Below are positions 26,073 through 33,886 of a stretch of DNA of 64,000 nt, one piece after another. A program made the position numbers and the translations under genes. Source of the stretch: Stenotrophomonas bentonitica (GTDB taxonomy: Bacteria > Pseudomonadota > Gammaproteobacteria > Xanthomonadales > Xanthomonadaceae); the NCBI RefSeq assembly GCF_002887735.1, contig NZ_PKQP01000003.1, positions 1-64,000 of the forward strand. The letters run 5' to 3'. The notes under the pieces were generated by a model, which was given only the letters and a program-made list of their open reading frames with translations, searched no databases and had not been told where the DNA came from. Position 1 is the first letter of the stretch. Each line of letters begins with the position of its first letter.

Positions 26073-26345
26073 CTAGTCGGGCACCGGCTTGCCCTGCACC
26101 TGCTCAATGGCATCGAACTGTGCCTCGTAGCGTTCCAGGCATCGCTTGCGGCCGTTGCTCACGTCGAACACGGCTGAAGGCCTGTCGTCGCGCACCCAGC
26201 TGCAGCGTTTGGTCAGCGCGGCGTCGATGGGGACATAGGTAGCTACCGGCACCTGCAAGATGGCCGGTGCCGGAGGGTTTTGCTTGGGCACCGCCGACTG
26301 GCAGGCGGTCAAAAGAGCGGATGCGGCGATCACGATGAGTCGCAT
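26073..26345 (-). CDS. Outer-membrane spanin lipoprotein (Rz1-like)
   Basis: 90 residues. Signal peptide MRLIVIAASALLTAC with lipobox LTAC, so Cys15 should be lipidated. The next part is Pro-rich (SAVPKQNPPAPAILQVPVAT). It starts 2 bp after the Rz stop. With Rz it should fuse inner and outer membranes at the last step of lysis. It is encoded in tandem with Rz and not embedded inside it as in lambda. Confidence 0.82.
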   Translation of the reverse strand: MRLIVIAASALLTACQSAVPKQNPPAPAILQVPVATYVPIDAALTKRCSWVRDDRPSAVFDVSNGRKRCLERYEAQFDAIEQVQGKPVPD

Positions 26346-26346
26346 G

Positions 26347-26829
26347 TCAGTACCCCTTCAGATCCGGGCAGGCGGAATCAAGCAGCTCCAGCGCTGCCTT
26401 GCAGGTGTCAGGTCTCTGCTCATACCTACCGCGCCAGGTGGATGCCTCCTTCTCAGACGCCTCGATCTTTCCGGCCAGGCTCTGCAGTGCAGCCGCGCTC
26501 TCGGCCTTGAGCACTTCCAGCTTCTCGGCCTCAGCTCGGAGCGCGATGGCAATCTCGGCCAGTCGTTGATCACGGGTGTCCACGTCAGCCTGCAGCCGGG
26601 CAGCGTCCGCTTTCCAGTCAGCCTGGACCTTGATGACTTGGGCGTTCAGATTACGGATCTTCTGCTCTTTCTCCCAAGCCGTCAGGCCGGAGACCAAGCA
26701 ACCAAAGGCCAGTACGGCACACACCAACTTGACCTTGCTCCCAGGTTTGCCCAACCAGCGCAACGCGTCGGCAGCGGCACCCACGACCAGCGCCCACAGC
26801 GCGCCCAAGAATCGAATCAGCACGCTCAT
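26347..26829 (-). CDS. Inner-membrane spanin (Rz-like)
   Basis: 160 residues from ATG 26829, overlapping the holin stop (ATGA). One N-terminal membrane segment (VKLVCAVLAFGCLVSGLTAW, residues about 32-51) precedes a long coiled coil (NLNAQVIKVQADWKADAARL ... EVLKAESAAALQSLAGKIEA) and a Cys-containing end (CKAALELLDSACPDLKGY). This is the i-spanin layout. Confidence 0.82.
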   Translation of the reverse strand: MSVLIRFLGALWALVVGAAADALRWLGKPGSKVKLVCAVLAFGCLVSGLTAWEKEQKIRNLNAQVIKVQADWKADAARLQADVDTRDQRLAEIAIALRAEAEKLEVLKAESAAALQSLAGKIEASEKEASTWRGRYEQRPDTCKAALELLDSACPDLKGY

Positions 26830-27281
26830 GGCTTCTCGCCTCCGATGGCGCCGGTGGCTCTCTCCACCATGCGCACGTAGCCGGGCAGCAGCCGGCGAAT
26901 CAGGACACCGGAGAGACCGGCCAGCGGCAGCTGTGGGGCGCCAGCCAGTGCCGGCCAGATCGACGCGGCAACTGCGATGACCCATGCTGCCACGATGGCG
27001 TAGGCCACCACTGCCACTGCCAGCGCAGCCCAGCGCGCAGCCGTCTGCAGGAGTCGGTGGCCACGCCTGCGGTTGGAATCAGCGGCTACTCGCTCTGCAT
27101 CCTTCTCCGGCAGCAACAACACGCCGATCAGCGCGCCGGCCATTGCCACCAGCAGCACGGACTGCGGCACGCCCAGGATGATTCGCTCGGCCTCGCGCAA
27201 CGCGTCAGCCGTCGCCGGCGCCACCACCGCAGCGGTGAACGTCCCAACGAAGGTTTTCAGGGTGCTCATCGGCTCGGTCAC
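26826..27281 (-). CDS. Putative holin
   Basis: 151 residues. Hydrophobic segments lie near residues 38-57 (QSVLLVAMAGALIGVLLLPE) and 84-110 (WAALAVAVVAYAIVAAWVIA). Genome position between endolysin and spanins makes a holin or pore former the best guess. GTG 27281 overlaps the endolysin stop as GTGA; an in-frame ATG four codons later (27269) could give a second, shorter product, a feature known from lambda S. No family motif is diagnostic. Confidence 0.65.
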   Translation of the reverse strand: MTEPMSTLKTFVGTFTAAVVAPATADALREAERIILGVPQSVLLVAMAGALIGVLLLPEKDAERVAADSNRRRGHRLLQTAARWAALAVAVVAYAIVAAWVIAVAASIWPALAGAPQLPLAGLSGVLIRRLLPGYVRMVERATGAIGGEKP

Positions 27282-27790
27282 GGCGCCACTGCCCCGCCAG
27301 CCTTGCGGTAGGCAGCCAGCAGTTTTTCCAGAGCGTGCTCCGGCTGGCCGTAGCCAGCGCCCGGCAGACTCGCCCAGCTGTTGCGCACGGCCTTGATGGC
27401 GTCGGTGATGCGACCCGCCTGGATCAACGGCAGAGCGCGGCGTTCGCGGATCAGCTGGATGGCCCAGAGATCCTGCGAGAGGGGCCCGAAGTCCGGCAGC
27501 TTCAGCAGGGCGCGGTAGTGGGCATAGTCCTTCAGCATGAACTGGTAGCGACCAGATGCGTTGGAGGTCAGGCCCTTGCTGTTGATGGCCTTCGACTTCC
27601 GTCCGCGGGAGAACGGGTGCACCGAATAGTCGGTGAAGATCTCCGGCACACGGTCAGCACCGGTCACGATCACGTCGTAACCCTGGTTTTTCGTTGCCGG
27701 GCTGGTACTCGTTCCCTCCGACCAGGCCAGCATGTCCAGGAAGGCGACGACGTTGGTGCCGCCGGCCTGTTGAGCGTTGATCTTGGCCAT
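27278..27790 (-). CDS. R: Endolysin, lambda R-type transglycosylase (GH104)
   Basis: 170 residues from ATG 27790, with AGGAA 6 nt upstream. It aligns by eye with lambda R: FLDMLAWSEGT (catalytic Glu25), NQGYDVIVTG, FTDYSVHPF, ASGRYQFMLKDY, WASLPGAGYGQPEH. It cuts peptidoglycan after holin release; no signal peptide is present. First gene of the lysis cassette. Confidence 0.94.
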   Translation of the reverse strand: MAKINAQQAGGTNVVAFLDMLAWSEGTSTSPATKNQGYDVIVTGADRVPEIFTDYSVHPFSRGRKSKAINSKGLTSNASGRYQFMLKDYAHYRALLKLPDFGPLSQDLWAIQLIRERRALPLIQAGRITDAIKAVRNSWASLPGAGYGQPEHALEKLLAAYRKAGGAVAP

Positions 27791-27921
27791 CAGGGGTTCC
27801 TGCAGAAGGGTGCCCGCCCCGCTGCCGGCTAGGCGCGAGGGTTGATCCGGACGGGGGATGCGGGCGTAAATTACGGTGCTTGAATGCACCTGGTTCCTCC
27901 CAACAGCAAGGTCAGGAAGAA

Positions 27922-28566
27922 ATGCTGAAAATCTTTGTTGATACGTGCGTTTGGCGCCACTGGCTCTCTTGGATAGCAGGCCGAATCAGCGACCTATCAC
28001 CGCACTGCGCAGATGCCACCGCATTCGATGACGTTGTCATGGCCATTAAACTCGGCCATGTGCAGGCCCGGCTTCTGTACGACGAACGGGTAATGCTTGA
28101 GCTCGGTGAGGCGCTTGCTACTGAGGTGCGGAGGCGAACCGAAGGCCACTCAACCCGCGTACCTATCCCGCTCACACGAGCAGATGGCTCGTTCAAGCTC
28201 GACGGAAGCATCCTATTTGGAGGCGTCCACGGGGGAAGCTTGGACGTGATGCTCACGGCGGATGGCGTCGACCATGAACGCTTGATCCATGAAGCCGCCG
28301 TGCGAGCACAGTCAGCCGGCACGTTCCTGTACGACGAGACGATTCGGCGAAAGGAATTTGACGTGGAACACCTAGAGGCCTCCTTGGAGGCACAGGCCGA
28401 CTACTTCGTCACGTCCGATGTCAGAACAATCATCCTTCGCCTTCAGCGGCTATCCGAAAGGTTTCCCAACGACCAAGCGCTGCAGGCGGTCACCAGAACA
28501 TTGCGCCGACCCACGCAACTGAGAGGAGAGCTCGTCTCGTCAGCATCCGGGTTTCGGCCGTCCTGA
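27922..28566 (+). CDS. PIN-domain-like protein, stand-alone accessory gene
   Basis: 214 residues from ATG 27922, directly after AGGAAGAA. The N-terminus LKIFVDTCVWRHWL has the first PIN acid (Asp7), the segment DYFVTSD (160-166) matches the C-terminal PIN acid motif, and Glu/Asp residues lie near 59-63. About 100 residues separate the halves, longer than VapC. PIN domains are Mg-dependent RNases. There is no small antitoxin gene next to it. It is transcribed against the late genes and is less GC-rich, as in morons. RNase activity is inferred. Confidence 0.65.
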   Translation: MLKIFVDTCVWRHWLSWIAGRISDLSPHCADATAFDDVVMAIKLGHVQARLLYDERVMLELGEALATEVRRRTEGHSTRVPIPLTRADGSFKLDGSILFGGVHGGSLDVMLTADGVDHERLIHEAAVRAQSAGTFLYDETIRRKEFDVEHLEASLEAQADYFVTSDVRTIILRLQRLSERFPNDQALQAVTRTLRRPTQLRGELVSSASGFRPS

Positions 28567-28575
28567 AACGACGAA

Positions 28576-28612
28576 CCGCAGGTCACTGGACCTCCCGAGT
28601 CCAGGCCTGCGG
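28576..28612. terminator. Stem-loop between convergent genes
   Basis: CCGCAGG (28576-28582) pairs with CCTGCGG (28606-28612), and inside it CTGGAC (28586-28591) pairs with GTCCAG (28599-28604), separated by small bulges. It fills most of the 59-bp gap between the convergent PIN and GIY-YIG-like genes. No T-run follows, so efficiency is uncertain. Confidence 0.5.
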
Positions 28613-28625
28613 CCGCCATAACCTT

Positions 28626-29117
28626 TCAGATTCCGACTGCTGCCCTCACAGCTGTCGCACGCCGGCGCTTCTCGCGATACGCATTCTTCCGATGTGCCTC
28701 GATAAGGCGCTTCATAGCGAAGACCTTCTGCAGGTCCACATCCTCAAGGGCCCATTCCTTGACTCTCGACATATGCGCCTCGATGGCGACATTGAGTGCC
28801 TGCTTGTGCGTTACGTCAGCCCAATCGAATCGGAACCACTCCCCATTGGATCCAAACGGGGCCAGTTCAACGTGGAGTTCCTTCTCAATCAACCTGGCTT
28901 GGGCACGACTCATGCACTTGACCATGCCCGCCTTGACTAACGGGATTGGACACCCCGTCTGGATAGCGCCGATCCGTGAATAGGGATCGTCACTTACTCC
29001 TATCTTGACGTACATGGGGCCTTGCGCGTCGCGGGCCATCAACACATACACGTAGCATCGGCCGAGGGCCCAGCGACCATTGCAGTCGTACACCCCGTTA
29101 CGCGCTTTCTCGCCCAT
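28626..29117 (-). CDS. T5orf172/GIY-YIG-superfamily protein
   Basis: 163 residues. The region CYVYVLMARD ... MYVKIGVSDDPYSRIGAIQT, then GCPIPLV, is the T5orf172 variant of the GIY-YIG nuclease fold, with Glu in LIEKELHVELAPFGSNGEWF as probable metal ligand. The C-terminus is basic (KNAYREKRRRATAV). Such domains occur in phage proteins and homing-type nucleases. It diverges from the gene at 29257 across a strong operator cluster, which probably controls both. Confidence 0.72.
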   Translation of the reverse strand: MGEKARNGVYDCNGRWALGRCYVYVLMARDAQGPMYVKIGVSDDPYSRIGAIQTGCPIPLVKAGMVKCMSRAQARLIEKELHVELAPFGSNGEWFRFDWADVTHKQALNVAIEAHMSRVKEWALEDVDLQKVFAMKRLIEAHRKNAYREKRRRATAVRAAVGI

Positions 29118-29153
29118 GGTCCCAATTGGACAACAACTCCGGTTCCCGCTGCA

Positions 29154-29220
29154 ACTGCGGTAAGGTTCCTTACCGCAGTCGGGCGAATGCGGTAAGGTTC
29201 GCGGCGACTGCGGTAATGTT
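29154..29220. promoter_or_regulatory. Operator cluster: perfect 26-bp palindrome plus two phased half-sites
   Basis: Bases 29154-29179 are a perfect palindrome with 12-bp arms (ACTGCGGTAAGG) around TT. The half-site GCGGTAAGGTT (29157-29167) recurs at 29189-29199, and GCGGTAATGTT at 29210-29220. Start-to-start spacings of 32 and 21 bp equal about three and two helical turns, so all lie on one DNA face. The cluster lies between divergent genes. The binding protein is unknown. Confidence 0.75.
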
Positions 29221-29256
29221 GCTTAACGCCCGGGCCTTCTATCAAGGAGATCGAAC

Positions 29257-29526
29257 ATGGCTGAAATGCTTCAAATCACTCGCACCCGCAAGCACACCAC
29301 TGGAAAGGCATCCTCCTACACGACAGTAATTTTGGCTGATCAAATTGCGTCATTCGAGTACCGCCCAAGCGTCATTTCTCTGTCGGTTTACATGAAATCA
29401 GGGCAGACCCACGATTTCACTTCTCTCACGAAGGAACAAGGTGACGATCTTTATGCGTTGCTGATGGGCTCTCAGCATGATCTTGGACACAAAGCGGTCA
29501 GCTTTGATATCAAGACTGGTTTCTGA
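29257..29526 (+). CDS. Small hypothetical protein behind operator cluster
   Basis: 89 residues (MAEMLQITRTRKHTTGKASS), with AAGGAGATCGAAC immediately before ATG 29257. The rest, TVILADQIASFEYRPSVISL and SVYMKSGQTHDFTSLTKEQG, suggests a small beta-sandwich followed by a helix. No signal peptide, Cys pair or known motif. Because operators directly precede it, it may be a regulated lysogeny-expressed gene or the regulator itself, but it has no visible HTH. Confidence 0.7.
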   Translation: MAEMLQITRTRKHTTGKASSYTTVILADQIASFEYRPSVISLSVYMKSGQTHDFTSLTKEQGDDLYALLMGSQHDLGHKAVSFDIKTGF

Positions 29527-29536
29527 CTTGATTGTT

Positions 29537-29561
29537 GCGGGACAACAATTTGTTGTTCCGC
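29537..29561. terminator. Long palindrome between convergent genes
   Basis: GCGGGACAACAA and TTGTTGTTCCGC form 12-bp arms with one G-T mismatch and a single central base. It sits 11 bp after one stop codon and 8 bp before the opposing one. It should form a hairpin in both transcripts but lacks a T-run. It could instead be a protein-binding dyad. Confidence 0.45.
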
Positions 29562-29568
29562 CACATAT

Positions 29569-30339
29569 TTAGTCTTGACCATTGAAAACCCTGCTACTGA
29601 ACTCCTTCCGCCCATCATCCAGTGCCTGTCGCAGCGTTGCAGCAGCGATCCCGTACACGCGCAGGTAGTCCCCCTTCCGCATCTTGGCCGCCTTGGCAGC
29701 ATCCTGTGCGGCGATCTTCCCTTCGGGCCATACCAGGTCGTTCACCGCGTCCTGCAGCACCAGCCTCATGCGCCAGCGGTCAGCCGGGTCATCCATCCGC
29801 AGCGCTGGCTTTGTGCAATTGCGTCGCTGCCACTGAATCTGCCGCATCACCCGCCTGGCCAGGGAGCGCCCCAGCGCGGACAGGGACACGCCCTGCCCGC
29901 GCAGCGCCACCGCCAGCACGGCCTGCTTGGCCACCGAGTCACGCATCATGCCGACGGCGCCGGCGATGTCGGCAGACGTCAGCGGCGGCATGGTTGACCG
30001 GCCGTCCGCTGGCTCGCGGAAGCTCCCGCCTACCAGCATGCGGGCGATCAGCTCGAGCGGATCTCGCTCCAGGGTCGGCTCTGGCACTGGCACACGGCCA
30101 TGCACCACCCTGACTGCCGTCGGCGCCGGCATGTAGATCGGCCGCTGTGTCCACGCCCTGCGGGCGCCCTCTTCCGCATCTGCGCCAACATGCAGTTCTC
30201 CACGCGCGCTGCAGCGCGCGCAAACCACCTGCGCGGTGCGCCGGCTGCCGGCACTGCCCCGCGCGCGCATGCGAACTTCCTCGCTGCCGCAGTTGCCGCA
30301 AGGCGTCAGGGCCACTGCGGGCGCCTCCACTGCTGACAT
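29569..30339 (-). CDS. Zinc-ribbon early protein in Q position
   Basis: 256 residues from ATG 30339, which overlaps the stop of the 50-residue gene. The N-terminal CGNC ... CARC pair (about residues 14-45) is a Lar-like zinc ribbon. The C-terminal two thirds is helical and basic (SLARRVMRQIQWQRRNCTKP, then WRMRLVLQDAVNDLVWPEGK and MRKGDYLRVYGIAAATLRQA). As last gene of the early operon, ahead of lysis and head genes, it occupies the place of lambda Q. Antitermination or late activation is a positional guess only. Confidence 0.7.
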   Translation of the reverse strand: MSAVEAPAVALTPCGNCGSEEVRMRARGSAGSRRTAQVVCARCSARGELHVGADAEEGARRAWTQRPIYMPAPTAVRVVHGRVPVPEPTLERDPLELIARMLVGGSFREPADGRSTMPPLTSADIAGAVGMMRDSVAKQAVLAVALRGQGVSLSALGRSLARRVMRQIQWQRRNCTKPALRMDDPADRWRMRLVLQDAVNDLVWPEGKIAAQDAAKAAKMRKGDYLRVYGIAAATLRQALDDGRKEFSSRVFNGQD

Positions 30340-30491
30340 CAGGCCACCTCGCAGTTGCTGACCCAGCGGGACCGGCCATCCTGCCAGACCTCCCACAGGC
30401 TGCCGTCGACCTGGCACCTGATGGGGCCCTCCTTTCCTTCCAGATACAGGTGGTGGGTTGCCTCGTCCAGGCTGAAGAATTTGGGAATCAT
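30339..30491 (-). CDS. Hidden 50-residue early protein
   Basis: ATG 30491 overlaps the helicase stop (ATGA) and the TGA ending at 30339 overlaps the next start (TGATG), so it is translationally coupled on both sides. The product begins MIPKFFSLDEATHHLYLEGK and continues with CQVDGSLWEVWQDGRSRW, i.e. a small acidic beta-rich protein with three Trp and two Cys. CGGGAGGTCTCC-like SD context is absent and coupling probably suffices. Function unknown. Confidence 0.8.
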   Translation of the reverse strand: MIPKFFSLDEATHHLYLEGKEGPIRCQVDGSLWEVWQDGRSRWVSNCEVA

Positions 30492-32236
30492 CGGGAGGTC
30501 TCCATGGTTGTAACGTTTGTTGTTTCCAGGGCCACGCCCTGCTGTTGAAGGAACTGCTGGGCCAGCGCGCGCAACTGGTTCTCGCCTACGTCCAGACGCT
30601 CCATCAGGTGTTCCCCGGGGCTGCGCACGCCCTCGATCTGCTCGCGCTTAACCCCGAGAACGTCCGACACGATCGGGTCGCTGCCGCTGTCGGAGAGCAG
30701 GAAGTACGCCATGACCGGCTCTGCCTGGCCGTCGCGGTGCACACGGCCGATGCACTGCTCGTGGACGCCAGGCGACCAGTCCAGTTCACCGAACACCACG
30801 GTGCTGCACACGTGCTGCAGCCCGTCGATGCCAGCACCAGAGCGGAGGCTGATCAGCATCACCTGGCTGTCCCCGGCAATGAATGCATCCTTCGCCGCCT
30901 GCTTCTGGGTCGGCGACTCGCTGCCGGTGTACATGACCGGGTTGTACGCAGCAAGCTTCTCCTGCCAGATGCTGTAGACCTCCCGGTGCCACCCGAACAG
31001 CAGCACCTTCTGGCCGCTCTCCAGCAGCAGCCTGACGAACTCTGCCACGTAGGGTGCCTTGGCCACGCCAGTAGCCTGCCGCAGCAGCCGGTCGAACTCA
31101 CCGGCGGCCTGCATCTTCTCGCCGCGGTACTGCTCGTTTGCCCGGAGGATGATCCGCGCCAGCGCTGCGGCGTCGCCGGTGATGGCGTCCAGCGCCTTGG
31201 TGTCGGCCTCCACCTCATGCGGGATCTTCGACAGCGCAGGCAGCTCGCGCCCTACTTCCTTGCGGGTGCGGCGCAGCATGATCCCCTGCCGCCGCAGGTA
31301 CTGGCCAAACTGCTCTGCGTCCTGCAGCTTGGCCTTCTCCCCCGGCGCGGAGATGCACCATTCCCGCAGGAACTCGTCATAAGTGCCCAGGCACCCCGGC
31401 AGCAGCGGGTCGACCACGTGGAAGAATTCGCACCCGTAGTTGTAAATCGGGGTGGCGGTCAGACCCATGCGCAGTCGTGCTCGGCTGGCCAGGTGGCGGC
31501 AGGCGCTGTGGATGCTGCTGTCCGGGCTGCGCAGCTGCTGGCATTCCTCGAACACCACGTACTGCGCAATCTCCCCCAGCGTCTCAGCCCAGCCCCGGAG
31601 CTTGTGGTAGCTGACCAGGATCACGTCGGGCAGCGTGTCCCACAGATCCTTGATCCGCTGCTTCGGCTGACGCACGAGCGGGTACGGCGCGCCCTTCCTG
31701 ATGTGGTGCACGCGCAGCTGCGGCGCGAACTCGGCCAGCTTCTCCGGCCAGTGGTTCGGCAGCGCCGCCGGGTACACCACCACCGCCGGCAGGTTGCCCG
31801 CGGCGGCCATGGGGCAGATGCCGGTGACCGTCTTGCCGAGGCCAAGATCGTCGGCCAGCAGCAGGCCACCACGAATGGACAGCTGCGCCCCCGCCACGCG
31901 CTGATACTCACGCGGCGGCTTGGCCAGGGTGAACTCCGGGATCTGCACGCGGCCGGCCAGCAGTTCGCCCAGGCTGCGCTCCATATCCACATGCTCCGCG
32001 GCCAGCAGCTGCAGCGCGCGCTCGGTGTCGGCATCCATCGAGAGCGGGTAGCGCTGCGTGAACCACTGCAGCTCCCGGCTGTTCTCGGGCGTGGCCGACA
32101 GGTCGATGTGCTCAGCGGCGTGCTGGCGGACCCGGGGAAACACGCGCTTCATGCGCGCACGCACCTGCGGCTCGCAGATCACACGCCAAGTGCTGCCGGC
32201 GGCGCTGTACAGGAGGGTGCCATAGGTCGTTTGCAT
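30488..32236 (-). CDS. SNF2-family DEAD-like helicase
   Basis: 582 residues from ATG 32236 (TGATG overlap). Motif I is LADDLGLGKTVTG (Lys135), motif II is the variant FEECQQLR instead of DEAH/DEGH, motif III GLTATPIYN, and the C-terminal lobe has VLLFGWHREVY, ISLRSGAGIDGLQ and QCIGRVHRDGQ (motif VI). An N-terminal ~100 residues resemble HARP-like extensions. It follows a PD-(D/E)XK gene, a pairing seen in other phages. It probably remodels replication or recombination intermediates. Confidence 0.9.
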   Translation of the reverse strand: MQTTYGTLLYSAAGSTWRVICEPQVRARMKRVFPRVRQHAAEHIDLSATPENSRELQWFTQRYPLSMDADTERALQLLAAEHVDMERSLGELLAGRVQIPEFTLAKPPREYQRVAGAQLSIRGGLLLADDLGLGKTVTGICPMAAAGNLPAVVVYPAALPNHWPEKLAEFAPQLRVHHIRKGAPYPLVRQPKQRIKDLWDTLPDVILVSYHKLRGWAETLGEIAQYVVFEECQQLRSPDSSIHSACRHLASRARLRMGLTATPIYNYGCEFFHVVDPLLPGCLGTYDEFLREWCISAPGEKAKLQDAEQFGQYLRRQGIMLRRTRKEVGRELPALSKIPHEVEADTKALDAITGDAAALARIILRANEQYRGEKMQAAGEFDRLLRQATGVAKAPYVAEFVRLLLESGQKVLLFGWHREVYSIWQEKLAAYNPVMYTGSESPTQKQAAKDAFIAGDSQVMLISLRSGAGIDGLQHVCSTVVFGELDWSPGVHEQCIGRVHRDGQAEPVMAYFLLSDSGSDPIVSDVLGVKREQIEGVRSPGEHLMERLDVGENQLRALAQQFLQQQGVALETTNVTTMETSR

Positions 32237-32667
32237 CACAGTGCCTGCCTCTTCAGGCGGATGATGTTGAAGGGCTTGCCGTGCCAGGCCGGCCGGGCCA
32301 CGAGCGGGCGTTCCCCCCAGCGCTCTGTGGTGACCAGCAGCACCCCGCGCACCTGCGGCAGGTTGATGTAGCGCCCGACCTGCCGCAGGGCATCGGCGAG
32401 CGAGCCGGCCACCTTCACCTCGATCACCAGGCCATCCAGCCAGAAGTCAGCGCGGTTGCTGGCGTCCAGCCGGTACTCGCGCACGTGCGCATGGCCCGCG
32501 CGATCCAAGACAGTGGCCAGAACCTCGTGCAGCTGGACCTCCGACCCGTAGCGATACCCGAACCCGGCCAGCAGCCGGCCAATGCCCTTCAGCTGCAGCT
32601 GCTCTTCCATGGCAGTGCCCGGCTTCATCGGTGCCACCTCCCGCTGCGTGATGATCGGACCGCCCAT
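32236..32667 (-). CDS. PD-(D/E)XK nuclease-like protein
   Basis: 143 residues from ATG 32667, overlapping the previous stop. The core YRLDASNRADFWLDGLVIEV followed by KVAGS gives the D-Xn-(E)-X-K catalytic pattern (Asp in RADFW, Glu and Lys in IEVK). A helix, LADALRQVGRYINL, and a strand, VRGVLLVTTE, complete the restriction-endonuclease-like fold. Directly upstream of the SNF2 helicase, so the two may act together as a nuclease-helicase pair. Confidence 0.75.
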   Translation of the reverse strand: MGGPIITQREVAPMKPGTAMEEQLQLKGIGRLLAGFGYRYGSEVQLHEVLATVLDRAGHAHVREYRLDASNRADFWLDGLVIEVKVAGSLADALRQVGRYINLPQVRGVLLVTTERWGERPLVARPAWHGKPFNIIRLKRQAL

Positions 32668-33095
32668 CACTTCACCCCCAGCGCAGCGCGCGCCTTGGCG
32701 TATTTCGCCCGTAAGCGAGCTGCCGTTTCAGGATCCAGCAGGGCCAGTCGCGATTCGTCGCTGTTGTCGGCGATATCCGCCAGCTTCACCTTGAGCGACA
32801 GGGGGTTCTGCCGAATGTTCCAGTAGTAGAACGCCTCGCTCTTGTTCACGCCGCGTGTCAGATCGAACACAGCCTCCACCACGTCCTGCGGGAACAGGAT
32901 GACGCTGGTCGCGAAGGCCGGCTGATCCTCCAGTACGTCGTGGAGCCATGCCACCATTTCGGCGGCGTCATCGCCGGCGACCGCCGCTGCGACCCGAGCC
33001 ACATGCTCGATGTATGGCCGGCCAGCCTTATCGGTTTGGGTGGCATGTGCCTCTTCCGCCAGCCAACGAGCCTCATTCACCAATGCGTTTTCCAT
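32667..33095 (-). CDS. HD-domain phosphohydrolase, small alarmone hydrolase-like
   Basis: 142 residues, an HD domain alone. The ligand pattern of SpoT/MESH1 hydrolases is complete: His31 (YIEHVARVA), His52-Asp53 and Glu56-Asp57 (AWLHDVLED), and KLADIADN at 104-111 (Asp107, Asn111). There is no synthetase, TGS or ACT domain. Enzymes of this type remove the 3'-pyrophosphate from (p)ppGpp or related alarmones. ATG 33095 overlaps the KilAC stop (TGATG). Activity is inferred from motifs; another nucleotide substrate is possible. Confidence 0.82.
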   Translation of the reverse strand: MENALVNEARWLAEEAHATQTDKAGRPYIEHVARVAAAVAGDDAAEMVAWLHDVLEDQPAFATSVILFPQDVVEAVFDLTRGVNKSEAFYYWNIRQNPLSLKVKLADIADNSDESRLALLDPETAARLRAKYAKARAALGVK

Positions 33096-33886
33096 CAGGT
33101 CACCTCCGCAGCCAGCTGTAGCCCGCTCGCCGCGTCGGCCTGCGCCCAGGTCATCTGGTCCCGGTCGATGCTCTCGGCCAGCCGCGACAGACCCTTGGCG
33201 GTGACCAGCACCTGCTCGTGCACGCGATCCGGCTCACCATCCCGGCGCTGCACGCTGGCCTTGTGCGCGAGCACGCCCTGCTGCAGTCGGGTCTGGTAGG
33301 CCAGCCAGTTCTTGCTGCCGGCGCGGCGGTAGATCCAGCCGTGTTCAGACAACCAGGCGAACAGCTGGCGGGGCTGTACCTGCAGCATCTTGGCCGCGGT
33401 GCTGATGTTGAAGGCGCCATCGGCTTGGGTCAGCCGCAGCAGCGCGCGGACCTGTGGTTCCTGGTACTGCACGCGCGCCTCAAGGATCTCGGCCTTCTCG
33501 CTGTAGGACAGCAGCAGCGCGCGCAGCGTCGCCGGATCGGTCAGCGCCTGCATCGGGTCAGGTGCGGGAGTGCCGGCAGCCAGCGCGTCGTACGCACGGA
33601 TCACCTGCAGGCTGAAGCTCGGGCTGATCCACATCGCATAGGCGTAGACCAGCTCGCGCACCACGTAGCTGCCGCCATAGCGGCCGGCCACGGAGTGCAC
33701 CGGGTAAACCCGGGAATCCCCGGATTTGACCAGTTCGGCCACCAGTTCCTCGGTCTGCTTCAGGCGCTGCCAGTCGCTGGGCTGGTGCCGCTTGGCGCCG
33801 CCGGAGGCCTGGTGCAGATCGTTCAGGCAGAACCTTCCCACGTCGTCGCGGCGCACGCTGGCGCCGCCAATCATCATCACGTTCAA
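33095..33886 (-). CDS. KilA-N/KilAC antirepressor-type protein
   Basis: 263 residues. KilA-N-like N-terminus: VRRDDVGRFCLNDLHQASGG, YVVRELVYAYAMWISPSFSL. KilAC/ANT C-terminus: AFNISTAAKMLQVQPRQLFA, then WLSEHGWIYRR and NWLAYQTRLQQGVL. The start is TTG 33886, seven nt after GGAGG; the in-frame ATG at 33877 has poorer spacing. Proteins of this type are DNA-binding antirepressors or early regulators. It is the second antirepressor-like gene in the prophage, in the early operon. Confidence 0.85.
   Translation of the reverse strand: MNVMMIGGASVRRDDVGRFCLNDLHQASGGAKRHQPSDWQRLKQTEELVAELVKSGDSRVYPVHSVAGRYGGSYVVRELVYAYAMWISPSFSLQVIRAYDALAAGTPAPDPMQALTDPATLRALLLSYSEKAEILEARVQYQEPQVRALLRLTQADGAFNISTAAKMLQVQPRQLFAWLSEHGWIYRRAGSKNWLAYQTRLQQGVLAHKASVQRRDGEPDRVHEQVLVTAKGLSRLAESIDRDQMTWAQADAASGLQLAAEVT

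Noticed and set aside
30545..32371. 608-codon plus-strand open frame
   Set aside because: Exactly opposite the SNF2 helicase, which has complete motifs; no ribosome-binding site and shadow-like composition.
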